Shown here one piece after another: positions 16,993-26,879 of a stretch of 64,000 nucleotides of DNA. How positions within the stretch are numbered: the stretch's first letter is position 1; the number at the start of each line of letters is the position of its first letter. Location: positions 1 through 64,000 of the forward strand of contig CAJAIA010000035.1 in assembly GCA_903939735.1 (NCBI GenBank), given 5' to 3'. Both the position numbers and the translations under genes were made by a program. The notes under the pieces are model-generated. The model was not told the DNA's origin. It searched no databases and worked only from the letters and a program-made list of their open reading frames with translations. This DNA comes from an uncultured Ignavibacteria bacterium. Lineage in GTDB: Bacteria; Bacteroidota; Ignavibacteria; Kapaibacteriales; Kapaibacteriaceae.

Positions 16993-19455
16993 ATGGTCAA
17001 CCTACGATATACCCTCGCGGTCCTTGTCTGTGCCACGCTACACCTTGCCGCACAAGATGTTCGACGTCCACTCACGGGTGTGGTTGTTGATAGTGCCACG
17101 GGTGAGCCGATCAACGGCGCGTCTGTGCGTGCAGATCGGAGCACTACGGGCGCATACACGCGAGGGGGCGGACGGTTCCGATTGCCACTGCCGGCAGCAA
17201 CGACGCAACTTCGCGTGCGAAGTGTAGGGTATCGCGAGATCGTCGTGCCGGTTGATACGAGCGAAGCCGGCATGCGCATCCTCCTACCGTCGTCGGGTCT
17301 GACCCTTACGGGTGTGAAGGTCGTGGGCGACATTACACCGGAAGAGATCATTCGGCGCGCCATCGAGCGCAAAGACGAGAATGCTCGACGTATCACAACG
17401 ATCGAGAGTACCACGTACTCCAAGCTCAAAGCAGAGATCGATGTCGATGGCACGCGTCGCGACGAGACGGGTCTGCCCGAAGAAGGCATCATCACTGAAA
17501 CATTTTCGAAGATCTACGACCAGCGTCAACCAGAGAAGAAGAAGCATATCCGCATCCTACAACGTCGGCAAACAGCAAATGTGGATGCGCAAAACAATCT
17601 CGCTGTGTTCGACAGCTTCTTCGACTTCATGCAGGATGAAGTGCGCATCCTTTCGACGCGGCTTGTGACGCCCCTTGGCGAAGATGCGCTCGATGAATAC
17701 ACATACCGTCTGCTCGGCAAGCGTGCGCTCGGAGATCAGATGGTGTATGAACTAGCCTTTGAACCTCGGTCGCGCGTGTTTCCTGGTTTCGAGGGCACAC
17801 TGACGATTGTTGAGGGAACGTACCATGTGATCGCGGCAAAGTTTGCCCCCTCGCAAGAGACAGCATTTCCGTTCATTAAGGATCTGCAGTTCGAGCAGAA
17901 CTATGATCGTGTGAATGATAGCATTTGGGCGCCGACGTATCAGCAGGTACGCGGTCGGGCACGCGTGGTGATCCTCATGGGCATTGCTGAAATCAGCCTC
18001 GATGTCAGTGCACAGACAAACGTCACCGACGTGCGTGTGAATTTGCCAATACCAGACTCGTTGCTGAATCCGCCAGACTCCACAGAGACTCGCGCAACGG
18101 CAACGCGCGTCGGCGGTGCGCGTGTTCGTATGCGTAACGGACCATCCACAGTGTCCGTCGATGACGAAGCCGATAGCGCGCGGTCGGAGTACTGGGATCA
18201 GTATGCCTTTGCCGAAGCCACGGAGTCTGAGCGCAAGATCTATGCGCAACAAGACAGTATCAAGAAGGCCGGAGGTGATGATGAGGAACCATCACCACTC
18301 GGCATTAGCTCGGCTGGAATGTTCTCGATAAACCTCGGTGGTGTGGGTGTTGGAGTTACACCATTCGCTGACCGTTCAACGTTTACGAAGTTTGTCTTCG
18401 GTGGCACACTCGCTGTAACACTGCCCCACACACGCGTTGAGGCCACAGCCGGATTTGGAAGTGCGAGTACGCGCGTCGGTCGTGTTGGTGTCGATGTGGA
18501 TCTCTATCGTGAGGGTCGAACACGACTCAGCATCACGGGTGCTGTTGAATCATCAATCGCTGCAATGCAGCAGTATCACGTGCTCATTCGAGCTCTGGAC
18601 TTTCTTAATCCGGGCTACCTGATCTATCCCGACTACTATGATTTCTATCGTGTTGATGGGTGGACGCTTGGTGCACGCGCACGTGTGCAGAGTGTAACAC
18701 TCGAAGCAAGTGCTTCGACACAGCATCACATCATGATGCCGTTGCTCGAACAGCCGTCACGTGGATCCGTGTCGATCGAGCCAGGCACATATCAGATGAT
18801 CAAGCTCGGTGTTGGTGTGTTTGAACAAACCGGTGGTGGATTCTTTGGTGGTTCCACTGAACCTATTCGCGGCAGAGCAGATGCGTTCGTGGGACGTGAG
18901 CAGATCACCGGACGTGAGTTCTGGGGCGTGCGAGGAAGTATCGATCTTACGCTTCCAACCTTCCGCACAGGCTATGTGCCGATGGAATTGCGCGTGAACG
19001 TCCAGGGCGGCTTGCAGGCGACAACCACGCCCGTGCAGCAGCGCTTCATCGTGATGCGTCGCTTTCCCGTGCTTGGATCGGCTGCAAACATGATGACGGT
19101 TCCCATCAATGCCTTTGCCGGTACTGAATTTGCATCAGCTATTGCCGAACATAGCTTTTCGGATCTCTGGTGGAGGGCAATTGGACTCCCGACGTTCTCG
19201 AATGGACGTGGTGTGGATCTGATTGGACGATTTGCTGCACTCACGACAACGCAGCGTGCAGCGCCCGTGGTGGCCGGCTCTGTGTTCGACTCCACGCCCG
19301 GTGTGTACATGGAAGCAGGCTTTGGTGTGGCGCGTATTCCGTCGTTTGTGAGCGATCTGTTGGTGCTGCGATTTGATGCCATGTGGCCCGTCGGACCCCA
19401 AGCAGTGCGCGGATCATTTGGTTGGTCGATCTCCGTGAGCGGTCCGTTGCTCTGA
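16993..19455 (+). CDS. DUF5686 / CarboxypepD_reg-like outer-membrane protein
   Basis: An 820-residue protein with a signal peptide ([20 protein letters not shown]). A carboxypeptidase-regulatory-like beta-sandwich follows ([19 protein letters not shown], residues about 28-100). A middle region (about 105-390) and a C-terminal half rich in alternating beta segments fit the DUF5686 architecture known from Bacteroidota. The protein ends in a hydrophobic strand (SISVSGPLL), as outer-membrane barrels do. No TonB box or plug domain is clear, so it is not a standard TonB-dependent receptor. Its molecular function is unknown. It stands alone in front of prfB, with 21 nt between its stop and the prfB start. 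Confidence 0.85.
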   Translation: MVNLRYTLAVLVCATLHLAAQDVRRPLTGVVVDSATGEPINGASVRADRSTTGAYTRGGGRFRLPLPAATTQLRVRSVGYREIVVPVDTSEAGMRILLPSSGLTLTGVKVVGDITPEEIIRRAIERKDENARRITTIESTTYSKLKAEIDVDGTRRDETGLPEEGIITETFSKIYDQRQPEKKKHIRILQRRQTANVDAQNNLAVFDSFFDFMQDEVRILSTRLVTPLGEDALDEYTYRLLGKRALGDQMVYELAFEPRSRVFPGFEGTLTIVEGTYHVIAAKFAPSQETAFPFIKDLQFEQNYDRVNDSIWAPTYQQVRGRARVVILMGIAEISLDVSAQTNVTDVRVNLPIPDSLLNPPDSTETRATATRVGGARVRMRNGPSTVSVDDEADSARSEYWDQYAFAEATESERKIYAQQDSIKKAGGDDEEPSPLGISSAGMFSINLGGVGVGVTPFADRSTFTKFVFGGTLAVTLPHTRVEATAGFGSASTRVGRVGVDVDLYREGRTRLSITGAVESSIAAMQQYHVLIRALDFLNPGYLIYPDYYDFYRVDGWTLGARARVQSVTLEASASTQHHIMMPLLEQPSRGSVSIEPGTYQMIKLGVGVFEQTGGGFFGGSTEPIRGRADAFVGREQITGREFWGVRGSIDLTLPTFRTGYVPMELRVNVQGGLQATTTPVQQRFIVMRRFPVLGSAANMMTVPINAFAGTEFASAIAEHSFSDLWWRAIGLPTFSNGRGVDLIGRFAALTTTQRAAPVVAGSVFDSTPGVYMEAGFGVARIPSFVSDLLVLRFDAMWPVGPQAVRGSFGWSISVSGPLL

Positions 19456-19462
19456 TCCGCCG

Positions 19463-19470
19463 TATCTTTG
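19463..19470 (+). promoter_or_regulatory. -7 promoter box TATCTTTG for prfB
   Basis: A perfect TAnnTTTG box ending 6 nt before the prfB ATG at 19477. No ribosome binding site fits between them, so prfB is probably read from a leaderless mRNA. Confidence 0.6.
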
Positions 19471-19476
19471 CAACCT

Positions 19477-20590
19477 ATGTTTGAACCACAGAAGACACGA
19501 AGTTCAGAACTCCGCGAGCGCGTGGACCAATTGCGGAGGTTCCTTTGACATCGATCGTAAGCGCGACGAGATAGCAGAGCACGAGATGCTCTCCCAGGCT
19601 CCTGATTTTTGGGATGATGCCCAGAAAGCGCAGAAGCTGATGCAGGAGGCTGCAACGCTCAAGGAATGGGTTTCCTCATGGGAAGCCGCCGTTCAGTCTG
19701 TTGGTGATGTTGAAGCACTCATCGAACTCGCCGAGGAAGCCTCGGACGAATCGATGGAGTCCGACATTGTCGCGGAACTTGATCGCTCACAGAACGCCGT
19801 TAACGATCTCGAGCTCAAGAAGATCCTGTCGGGTCCCGACGATAACCGCAACGCCATCCTCACGATCAACGCTGGGGCAGGGGGCACGGAAGCGCAGGAC
19901 TGGGCGGAAATGCTCATGCGTATGTACACGCGGTGGGCCGAGGCACACAAGTATGAGGTGTATCTCGCCGACGAGCAACCCGGTGAAGCTGCAGGTATTA
20001 AGAGCTGTACGCTCGAGATTCGCGGTCCATACGCTTATGGCTACTTGAAGGCTGAAAACGGCGTCCATCGTCTTGTACGTATCAGTCCATACGACTCCAA
20101 CGCTCGCAGACACACATCGTTCTCATCCGTGTTTGTGTATCCTGAAGTCGAAGACGACGTAGAAATCGAAGTCAATCCTGCAGACGTTGAGATGGACACC
20201 TTCCGCTCGGGCGGTAAGGGTGGACAGAACGTTAACAAGGTTGAAACTGCTGTGCGTCTTCGTCACATCCCTTCCGGTATCGTCGTGAGCTGTCAGCAAG
20301 AGCGTTCGCAGTTCCAGAACCGTGAACGCGCAATGAAGATGCTCAAGTCGCAGCTCTATCAACGTCGTCGCGAAGAAGAAGAGGCAGCCAAGGCAGCGAT
20401 TGAGGGAACCAAGAAGAAGATTGAATGGGGCTCACAGATCCGCAGCTATGTCTTCCAGCCGTACACCATGGTCAACGACCATCGCACAGAGACCAAGATC
20501 ACTGATGTACAATCAGTGATGGATGGTGATATCGATGAGCTGATCAAGGCCTATCTGCTCCTGGAAGACCAGCTCTCCAATTCGAACTGA
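19477..20590 (+). CDS. prfB: Peptide chain release factor 2 with programmed +1 frameshift
   Basis: RF2 terminates translation at UGA and UAA. The gene is two frames: 19477-19545 (23 codons, ending CTT), then TGA, then +1 reading from 19547, giving about 370 residues. The site CTT TGA C with GGAGG placed 3 nt upstream copies the spacing of the classic autoregulatory shift, so RF2 represses its own synthesis. The shifted frame continues [14 protein letters not shown], as expected for RF2. GGQ in [11 protein letters not shown] is the peptidyl hydrolysis motif. The codon-recognition tripeptide reads SPY ([15 protein letters not shown]) where the family norm is SPF. The start at 19477 sits 6 nt after a TAnnTTTG box. 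A continuous frame starting at 19481 is not the real start. Confidence 0.95.
19535..19549 (+). promoter_or_regulatory. RF2 programmed frameshift site
   Basis: GGAGG at 19535-19539 acts as an internal Shine-Dalgarno-like stimulator. It is followed by TTC, the slippery CTT at 19543-19545, and the in-frame TGA C at 19546-19549. Spacing matches the E. coli prfB site. Confidence 0.93.
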
Positions 20591-20607
20591 TCTGGCGAGA
20601 ACGCAGC

Positions 20608-20982
20608 ATGATCTACGGCATCGGCACTGACATCACCGACGTACCACGCATCCAGCGTTCGTACGAGGAATACGGTGAGCGCTTCCTGAAGCGCGTGTTC
20701 ACGTCCGACGAGATTGCCTACTGTGAGCGCTTTGGCGAGACACGCTTTCTGCACTATGCTGCGCGATTTGCAGCGAAGGAAGCATTCAGCAAGGCAATCA
20801 AAACAGGCATGCGAGATGGCATGGCGTTTACATCTGTCGGTATTCGGAATCTTGCAAGCGGTGAACCAACCATCGTCCTGTCGGACGCAATGCAGGAGCG
20901 ATGGGGTCACATGCGCATTCACGTCACATTGAGTCATACCACAACCGTTGCCGTTGCTGTTGTGGTACTTGAACAACCGTAG
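20608..20982 (+). CDS. acpS: Holo-[acyl-carrier-protein] synthase
   Basis: AcpS transfers 4'-phosphopantetheine from CoA to apo-ACP. At 124 residues it is the normal length. The N-terminal GIGTDITDVPRI carries the Mg2+-binding aspartate, and ARFAAKEAFSKAIKTG near residue 50 carries the second acidic ligand and the CoA-binding segment. It lies 17 nt after prfB and 11 nt before purK, so the three genes are likely one transcript. No irregularities seen. Confidence 0.95.
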   Translation: MIYGIGTDITDVPRIQRSYEEYGERFLKRVFTSDEIAYCERFGETRFLHYAARFAAKEAFSKAIKTGMRDGMAFTSVGIRNLASGEPTIVLSDAMQERWGHMRIHVTLSHTTTVAVAVVVLEQP

Positions 20983-20993
20983 GACACGTCGAC

Positions 20994-22157
20994 ATGCTAC
21001 CATCCATGTACACTCCATCGCAACCGTTCACCCTCGGCATTTTAGGGGGCGGACAGCTCGCAAAGATGACGGCGCAGGAAGCCTATCGTATGGGTATGCG
21101 CGTTGCTGTGATTGAGCATGGCGAGAACTCACCTGCAGGTGTGATGACGAAGCTGGAGTTTCCCGGTGGTTGGAAGGATGCCGAGGAGCTTGAGCGGTTT
21201 ATCGCTGCGTCGGATATCATAACACTCGAGAACGAGTTTATCGATCCAGAGATTCTCGATGCAATCGCTGAGCGTCGATTGGTATTCCCGACACCAGCAA
21301 CGATGCGGTTAGTGCAGGACAAGTTCACGCAGAAGACAACGATGTCAGCCGCTGGCATTCCCGTTCCGCACTTTGCAGAGATCGCTACAAAGGCTGATCT
21401 CGTTGCCTTCGGCGAGCAACATGGTTATCCCTTCGTTGCCAAGACGCGTAAGTTCGGATACGATGGATATGGCAATGCCACAATCCGTCGTGAAACCGAG
21501 ATCGACATGGTATGGCGTCGCTTCATGGAAGGCGAAGAGCCACGTCCACTCATGGCTGAATCGTTTGTGACGTTCACAAAGGAACTCGCGGTGATGGTTG
21601 CCCGCAACCGTCGTGGCGAAATCGCCGTGTACCCCTGTGTGCAGACCATTCAGCAGGGCCACATCTGCGTAACGGTGCTCGCGCCAGCACCGATCGAAGA
21701 ACATCTGCAGAAGCGTGCCCAGGAGATTGCTGTGCAGTGTGTTGAAGCAGTTAATGGTGTGGGCGTCTTCGGCATTGAGATGTTCCTCACCGTCGACGAT
21801 CAGATCGTGTTCAACGAGATCGCTCCACGTCCGCATAATAGTGGACACTACACGATCGAAGCATGCTTTACATCGCAGTTCGAGAACTGCATTCGTGCTG
21901 TGACGAACATGCCACTCGGCTCAGCTGAAATGCGCGTTCCTGCGGCATGCATGATCAACCTCCTCGGTGAGCGCACAGGCAGTGGCATTCCCGACAGCGT
22001 ACTGGAAATGCTTCGCATCGATACCGTTGCTCTGCACCTTTACGGCAAGAAGGACGTCCGCATGGGTCGAAAGATGGGACACCTCACGGCCACCGGTGCG
22101 ACAGTCGATGAGGCATTTGCTGCAGCCAATGCTGCGCTTGATCGATTCGTCTGGTAA
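20994..22157 (+). CDS. purK: 5-(carboxyamino)imidazole ribonucleotide synthase
   Basis: PurK is the ATP-grasp ligase that carboxylates AIR with bicarbonate in purine synthesis. The 387-residue product starts MLPSMYTPSQPFTLGILGGG, where LGILGGGQLAKM is the N-terminal nucleotide-binding turn. KTRKFGYDGYGN near residue 150, FNEIAPRPHNSGHYTIEAC near 262, and the closing GHLTATG are all family motifs. An alternative ATG at 21006 lacks a ribosome binding site, whereas AGGA precedes 20994. PurE is not in the window. The purF gene is in a separate operon at the left edge. Confidence 0.95.
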   Translation: MLPSMYTPSQPFTLGILGGGQLAKMTAQEAYRMGMRVAVIEHGENSPAGVMTKLEFPGGWKDAEELERFIAASDIITLENEFIDPEILDAIAERRLVFPTPATMRLVQDKFTQKTTMSAAGIPVPHFAEIATKADLVAFGEQHGYPFVAKTRKFGYDGYGNATIRRETEIDMVWRRFMEGEEPRPLMAESFVTFTKELAVMVARNRRGEIAVYPCVQTIQQGHICVTVLAPAPIEEHLQKRAQEIAVQCVEAVNGVGVFGIEMFLTVDDQIVFNEIAPRPHNSGHYTIEACFTSQFENCIRAVTNMPLGSAEMRVPAACMINLLGERTGSGIPDSVLEMLRIDTVALHLYGKKDVRMGRKMGHLTATGATVDEAFAAANAALDRFVW

Positions 22158-22160
22158 CGC

Positions 22161-23501
22161 CTACGCGTTGCGACGTTTCGCGAACCATTGCCGTAGCACG
22201 GCTATCGGTGTAACCTCGTAGTTCACCTTGTAGGCAACAAAGATGCCGATGGCACCTATGAGAATGTTGCCCGACCAAATAGCGATTCCAGGGTCAAGAA
22301 TGTTGCGATCGGCAAGCTTCTCTCCGCCGATGAGCGAAATCCAATAGAGGATGTAGAAGCCCAGCGAGATAATTGCGCTGGTACCGAAGCTGCCGCCCTT
22401 GACAATCATGCCAAGCGGTGCACCCACCAGAACGAAGATCACGCAGGCGAACGGGATCGCATACTTCTTGTAGATCTCAACCAAGTACGTGTTGGCCATT
22501 ACATGCTCACTCTCGCGTCGGAACGACAGACTCTCGAGGTTCGACCGAATGCTGGATACGCCCAGAAGCGCCTGCTGTATGCGCTGTTGCTCCGACGTGA
22601 TAGCAGAGGAGTCAATACGCGCCGGACGTGAAAGTGTGCGTTGCTGTTCGACTAAGAGCGAGTCGAATTCATGTTGAACTCTCCGCTCCTCAGTTTGCGC
22701 GCGATCAACGATTTCCTGCATGTCGGCGATACTCATCTCGCGGTCGCTGCGTGAAGATCCTGATACATCCGTTGATTGGAAGAACAACTGATCTGCCGGA
22801 AGCACGATCTGATGTCGATCAAACGTGATGACACGATAATCGTTCGGTTGCTGCGGCATCGATTGGTGGATCTCACCACGGAACAGCTGAACAACCAATC
22901 GTGTGGAAGATGGCGAGAACATCATACGTCCCGTGTCTGCTGAGACGATCGTTCGGCGATCGGCACGCGAGCCATCGTAGATCGTCACGCCTGTCATTAC
23001 GCCCGATGTATCGACATTACGTGCGAGAATCGTGTAGCCTTCGATGTGCGTTGTGAACTGACCCGACTCCACTGCAAACGTTGGCTTTGCACGCTGAATG
23101 TCACGCATCATACCGCTCAGACGCAGGTTGGTATCTGGCAGGACGTTGTCGGTGTACCAGAAGGTAAAGCCCCATAATCCAAGACTTACCACAAACACTG
23201 GCAACATCATCTGGAATAAGCCCATGCCTGAGGACTTCATAACCGTTGTTTCATGAGCTGCCGACATCCCACCGAAGGCCATGACGGTGCTGAACAACAC
23301 ACCGATCGGAATCGCCAACACCACGATCCACGAGAGATTCAGAACCAGAAACTCGCCAATCGTTGCGAGGTCTAACCCCTTGCTTGCAAGCTGATCGACC
23401 CATCGCATGATATACTGCACGAGGAACAGACTCATGATCACCGACGTACCGAAGACGAACGGTGCAACATGCGCGCGAAGGATGTAGCGAATGAGAATCA
23501 T
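22161..23501 (-). CDS. LptF/LptG family permease
   Basis: This is a 446-residue inner-membrane component of the LptBFG ABC exporter that extracts lipopolysaccharide and passes it to the Lpt bridge. Three N-terminal transmembrane helices (about 10-125), a large periplasmic beta-jellyroll-like region (about 130-340) and three C-terminal helices (about 345-435) give the YjgP/YjgQ layout. Whether it is LptF or LptG cannot be decided. It is the last gene of a minus-strand envelope operon, 3 nt after the TPR gene. An insertion near residues 235-300 is rich in Glu, Arg and Gln and looks coiled-coil forming. Confidence 0.92.
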   Translation of the reverse strand: MILIRYILRAHVAPFVFGTSVIMSLFLVQYIMRWVDQLASKGLDLATIGEFLVLNLSWIVVLAIPIGVLFSTVMAFGGMSAAHETTVMKSSGMGLFQMMLPVFVVSLGLWGFTFWYTDNVLPDTNLRLSGMMRDIQRAKPTFAVESGQFTTHIEGYTILARNVDTSGVMTGVTIYDGSRADRRTIVSADTGRMMFSPSSTRLVVQLFRGEIHQSMPQQPNDYRVITFDRHQIVLPADQLFFQSTDVSGSSRSDREMSIADMQEIVDRAQTEERRVQHEFDSLLVEQQRTLSRPARIDSSAITSEQQRIQQALLGVSSIRSNLESLSFRRESEHVMANTYLVEIYKKYAIPFACVIFVLVGAPLGMIVKGGSFGTSAIISLGFYILYWISLIGGEKLADRNILDPGIAIWSGNILIGAIGIFVAYKVNYEVTPIAVLRQWFAKRRNA

Positions 23502-23504
23502 CGA

Positions 23505-24341
23505 TTACGATGTTCGTGCGCGCTCGCACTCTGCAATCAATGCTTCAAACTGTGCATGCTTGTCGGGCTTTGATCGCTGAAGCATCCGAAATGCTTCAAT
23601 TGCCTTGTCGTAGGAGCCCTGTTGCATGTAGATGCGCGCAATCGTCTCGGTCATGAGCATCGGACCATTTGGCTCTGGAGGGGGCGCGTGCTCGGTCTCC
23701 TCCGTTGCACGAGGCATCCGTGTTCGACGTTCCAAGCGAGAGGCAATCTCTTCCAACGACACTGCCTTGCGTGGCTCTCGACGTTGTTCACGAGATGGCT
23801 CCGCCGTGCGCGTTGTACGACGCATTGTATGGAACGAACGAAATGGCGGTGGATCACTCAAAAAGGAAATGTCGCGACGTCCGCGCGTGCGCAAGTTCTC
23901 GAAGCGCAGCGACGTGTATTCGAGTCCGGGGATGAGCCGCACACTCGCACTGCGGATAATGCGCTCATCATTCACAAGATGCGCCGTGTCGATCATGCGA
24001 AGCACGCTTGGCTGCTCACGATGCACAGGCTCGGCGACGATCACAACCTCTGGTTCAACTACCTCCACATGCACAGGCTCAACAACATGCGTAGCCGGTT
24101 GTGGTGTTTCTACCGGTGGCACATACCACGGAAACCGCTCTTGTGCTGCGGTGCGCATCACCGCTGCGTCATGATGTTGGCCAAGCGCCTCGTAGGCCTT
24201 GGCAAGCATCACATAGCCGCCGACGTAATTCGGGAACTCCGTTACTCCGCGGGCACACAGCTGCACAGCCTCAGCGAAACGTTGCTCTGAGAGCATCGTT
24301 TCGGCCGTAACAGCAAACGCGGAAGCAACCGGTGTCGACAT
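23505..24341 (-). CDS. TPR-containing protein of unknown function
   Basis: A 278-residue soluble protein with no signal peptide. Residues 5-70 form two TPR-like helical hairpins (ALGQHHDAAVMR), and the C-terminus has another TPR (GSYDKAIEAFRMLQRSKPDK). The middle third is low in structure, rich in Pro, Val, Glu and Arg, and likely flexible. TPR units bind partner peptides, so it may scaffold a cytoplasmic assembly linked to the neighbouring Lpt permease; that is inference. It lies 12 nt downstream of the BI-1 gene. Confidence 0.75.
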   Translation of the reverse strand: MSTPVASAFAVTAETMLSEQRFAEAVQLCARGVTEFPNYVGGYVMLAKAYEALGQHHDAAVMRTAAQERFPWYVPPVETPQPATHVVEPVHVEVVEPEVVIVAEPVHREQPSVLRMIDTAHLVNDERIIRSASVRLIPGLEYTSLRFENLRTRGRRDISFLSDPPPFRSFHTMRRTTRTAEPSREQRREPRKAVSLEEIASRLERRTRMPRATEETEHAPPPEPNGPMLMTETIARIYMQQGSYDKAIEAFRMLQRSKPDKHAQFEALIAECERARTS

Positions 24342-24353
24342 CTGTGATACGCC

Positions 24354-25055
24354 TTAGCGACGCTCGCCAAAGAGGCGAAGGAGATACAGGAACAGGTTCA
24401 CGAAGTTCAGGTACAGCGAAAGTGCACCAATGATGGCGCGCTTCTGTGCCAGACCCTCGCCAGCGTACATAACAACGGCTTGTTCCTTGATCTTGTTCAT
24501 TTCGTAGGCTGTGAGCCCCGTGAAGATCAGGACGCCGATGACGCTGATGGCAAAATCCAGTGGACCGCTTCCGAGGAAGATGTTGACAACCGATGCGATG
24601 ATCAAGCCGATCAGACCCATGAACAGGAACGAGCCCATGCCCGTCAAATCACGCTTGGTGAGATATCCATATGCTGCGGCTCCGGCATACATACCAGCGG
24701 CAATCACAAACACCTGGAAGATGCTGCCAAGGTCGTAGGCGAGGAAGATCACGCTGAAGGACAAGCCGTTGACCAGCGAATAGGCAAGGAACGTACCGGC
24801 AGCCGTGCTTGGCTGCATGCGATCAATGCGCATCGTCAGGAAGAACACCATGCCCAACGGAGCGAGCATGATCAGCCACATCAATGGCGTGCCGAAGATG
24901 GCAGCCATGAGTGTCTCGGATGTCGATACGCCAAAGGCTGTGACGCCCGTAACGAGGAGTCCACCAACCATCCATGCGTACACGCGCTGGACATAGGTGC
25001 GAATAACGTCAGCGGTGAGAACACCACTAAACGATGTTGGAGCTTGCATGTTCAT
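24354..25055 (-). CDS. Bax inhibitor-1 / YccA family membrane protein
   Basis: A 233-residue protein with seven hydrophobic helices, typical of the BI-1/TMBIM family. Members include pH-sensitive calcium leak channels and YccA, which modulates FtsH proteolysis. Conserved features include VYAWMVGGLLVTGVTAFGVS at the first helix and the closing ALSLYLNFVNLFLYLLRLFG, a near-invariant C-terminus of the bacterial branch. The product is cytoplasmic-membrane located. It sits mid-operon between a polyprenyl synthase and a TPR gene, with an AGGA ribosome site upstream. Confidence 0.94.
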   Translation of the reverse strand: MNMQAPTSFSGVLTADVIRTYVQRVYAWMVGGLLVTGVTAFGVSTSETLMAAIFGTPLMWLIMLAPLGMVFFLTMRIDRMQPSTAAGTFLAYSLVNGLSFSVIFLAYDLGSIFQVFVIAAGMYAGAAAYGYLTKRDLTGMGSFLFMGLIGLIIASVVNIFLGSGPLDFAISVIGVLIFTGLTAYEMNKIKEQAVVMYAGEGLAQKRAIIGALSLYLNFVNLFLYLLRLFGERR

Positions 25056-25077
25056 GAAATCCTCCGAGGGAAATCGA

Positions 25078-26052
25078 TCACGTCGTACGTGTCACGACAA
25101 AGTTAGCAAAGTCGATCAGCGCTGATTTGTAGACTGAATCTGGCAGAATGACGAGTGACGAGATTGCTTGGTGTTGGAGCTCCGCAGCCTTGGCTTGCGC
25201 CCGCTCGACGCCCTTGTACCGTTCTACGAAGGCCATAACGGCGTTGACGTCCTTTCGATTACCACGGCGGGACTTTACGATCGCGATCACATCGCGAGAC
25301 TCACCCCGTGGGGCATCCTGCGTTGCGTACAACAACGGAAGCGTAATCTTACCCTCGCGGATATCATTGCCCACCGGCTTGCCAAGGATACTTGAGCGGC
25401 TCGTGTAGTCGAGCACGTCGTCCCGAATCTGAAATGCCAGGCCCACGTACTCGCCAAACGAGGCAAGGGCTGCGCGCACAGCTACATCATCAGTTGCTGC
25501 AATCGCTCCCACTTCGCAGCATGTCGAGATCAGCGATGCGGTTTTATCGGAGATGATCTTGAAGTACGTTTCTTCGTCGATTGTCTTCTGACGGCTCTTC
25601 TGGATCTGCAGCAGCTCGCCTTCGCTCATCCGGCGGACAGCCTCACTGGTCACGCGCAGGTAGTCAAACTCACCGTTGTGAACAGCAATCAGAAGGCCCT
25701 TCGACAGCAGGTAGTCGCCAACGAGCACGGCAACCTTGTTCTTCCAGACAGCATTGATCGAGGCCATGCCACGTCGCTCGTCCGATTGATCCACCACGTC
25801 GTCATGGACCAATGTTGCAGTGTGCAGAAGCTCTACCATGGCGGCGCCAATGTAGGCGCGATCTGTGATGGCTCCGCACGCACCTGCTGCGAGAAACACA
25901 AGCGCAGGACGCACGCGCTTACCACGTTGGCGAAGGATGTACCGCACGACAGTGTCCAGCAGCGCTGCACGCGAGCGCATCTGCTCACGCATGTATCCGT
26001 CAAACTTCTCGAGTTCGTTGGCGACGGGCTCGCTGATCGTGCGAATGGACAT
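25078..26052 (-). CDS. Long-chain trans-polyprenyl diphosphate synthase
   Basis: A 324-residue prenyltransferase making the isoprenoid tail of a quinone from IPP and an allylic primer. The first aspartate-rich motif is present in HTATLVHDDVVDQSDERRG near residue 75 (DDxxD), and the second in FQIRDDVLDY near residue 210. The start at 26052 (MSIRTISEPVANELEK) overlaps the tatC stop by one nucleotide (TAATG), indicating coupling; a longer in-frame extension inside tatC is not family-like. Chain length cannot be read with confidence. Confidence 0.93.
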   Translation of the reverse strand: MSIRTISEPVANELEKFDGYMREQMRSRAALLDTVVRYILRQRGKRVRPALVFLAAGACGAITDRAYIGAAMVELLHTATLVHDDVVDQSDERRGMASINAVWKNKVAVLVGDYLLSKGLLIAVHNGEFDYLRVTSEAVRRMSEGELLQIQKSRQKTIDEETYFKIISDKTASLISTCCEVGAIAATDDVAVRAALASFGEYVGLAFQIRDDVLDYTSRSSILGKPVGNDIREGKITLPLLYATQDAPRGESRDVIAIVKSRRGNRKDVNAVMAFVERYKGVERAQAKAAELQHQAISSLVILPDSVYKSALIDFANFVVTRTT

Positions 26053-26813
26053 TACGATTGCCGTTGAGGTGAAGGGTTCGTGAACTTTGCGATCACGACA
26101 CTGATCTCGTAGAGGATCCACAATGGAAACGCTACCATGAGTTGTGTTACGGGATCAGGAGATGGCGTGATGACTGCTGCCAGAATCAGGATGACAACGA
26201 TTGCATGACGTCGGTACTTGGTCATCATCGCCGCTGTCACAAAGCCGAGGCGCGCCATCACGAAGGTCACCATGGGTAACTCGAAAATCAGCCCCGACGC
26301 CAGCAACATGTTGACGATGAAACTGAAGTGGCTTCCCACATTGATGAAGTTTTTCACTCCCTCCGTCTGACCCCCAAGCGTGAAATCGTTGATGTACGAG
26401 GTCATGCTCGGAATCAGCAGGAAGTATCCAAACGCAACACCAGCGATGAAGCACAGCGACGTCAGAATCGTTATGCGTCCAACCCACCGACGTTCGGTGA
26501 TGTACAAACCAGGAGCAACAAAGCCCCACAGCTGGTAAAGCACCCATGGGAAGGCCAAGATCAGACCGCACAGGACAATCACCTTGAAGAACAAGAATGT
26601 CTGCCCAAAAGGTTCAGTGTTGATTAGCGTTAGGCCACCTGCAGGTTTGAGCAGGACATACTCGATGACCTGGTCGCTGAAGTAGCCCACAATGCCACAG
26701 GCAATCACAACGCCCACAGCTGCCCGGAATAGTCGTACCCGAAGCTCCCCGAGATGCTCGAGAAAGCCCATTTCTTGCGGTTCGGCGCTCGTGGACTCGT
26801 TCTGTGTCGACAT
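26052..26813 (-). CDS. tatC: Sec-independent protein translocase TatC
   Basis: TatC is the receptor of the twin-arginine translocase and binds RR signal peptides at the inner membrane. From the ATG at 26813 it has 253 residues with six transmembrane helices. The N-terminal segment MGFLEHLGELRVRLFRAAV carries the signal-peptide-binding region, and FPWVLYQLWGFVAPGLYITE near residue 95 is the classic loop. A longer start at 26879 would add residues lacking conservation. TatA/TatB are not in this window. It leads the five-gene minus-strand operon and faces dnaA divergently. Confidence 0.95.
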   Translation of the reverse strand: MSTQNESTSAEPQEMGFLEHLGELRVRLFRAAVGVVIACGIVGYFSDQVIEYVLLKPAGGLTLINTEPFGQTFLFFKVIVLCGLILAFPWVLYQLWGFVAPGLYITERRWVGRITILTSLCFIAGVAFGYFLLIPSMTSYINDFTLGGQTEGVKNFINVGSHFSFIVNMLLASGLIFELPMVTFVMARLGFVTAAMMTKYRRHAIVVILILAAVITPSPDPVTQLMVAFPLWILYEISVVIAKFTNPSPQRQS

Positions 26814-26839
26814 TGAGGGGGCGTGCGTGTGATGGAGCG

Positions 26840-26847
26840 CAAAGATA
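26840..26847 (-). promoter_or_regulatory. -7 promoter box TATCTTTG for the tatC operon
   Basis: A minus-strand TATCTTTG box ending 26 nt before the tatC ATG. It would drive tatC, polyprenyl synthase, BI-1, TPR and LptF/G. Confidence 0.55.
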
Positions 26848-26879
26848 CGGAGGACTTCGCCACGCGTTGTACTATTCAC

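Noticed and set aside
20982..21005. Riboswitch before purK
   Set aside because: Only 11 nt separate acpS and purK; there is no room for an aptamer.
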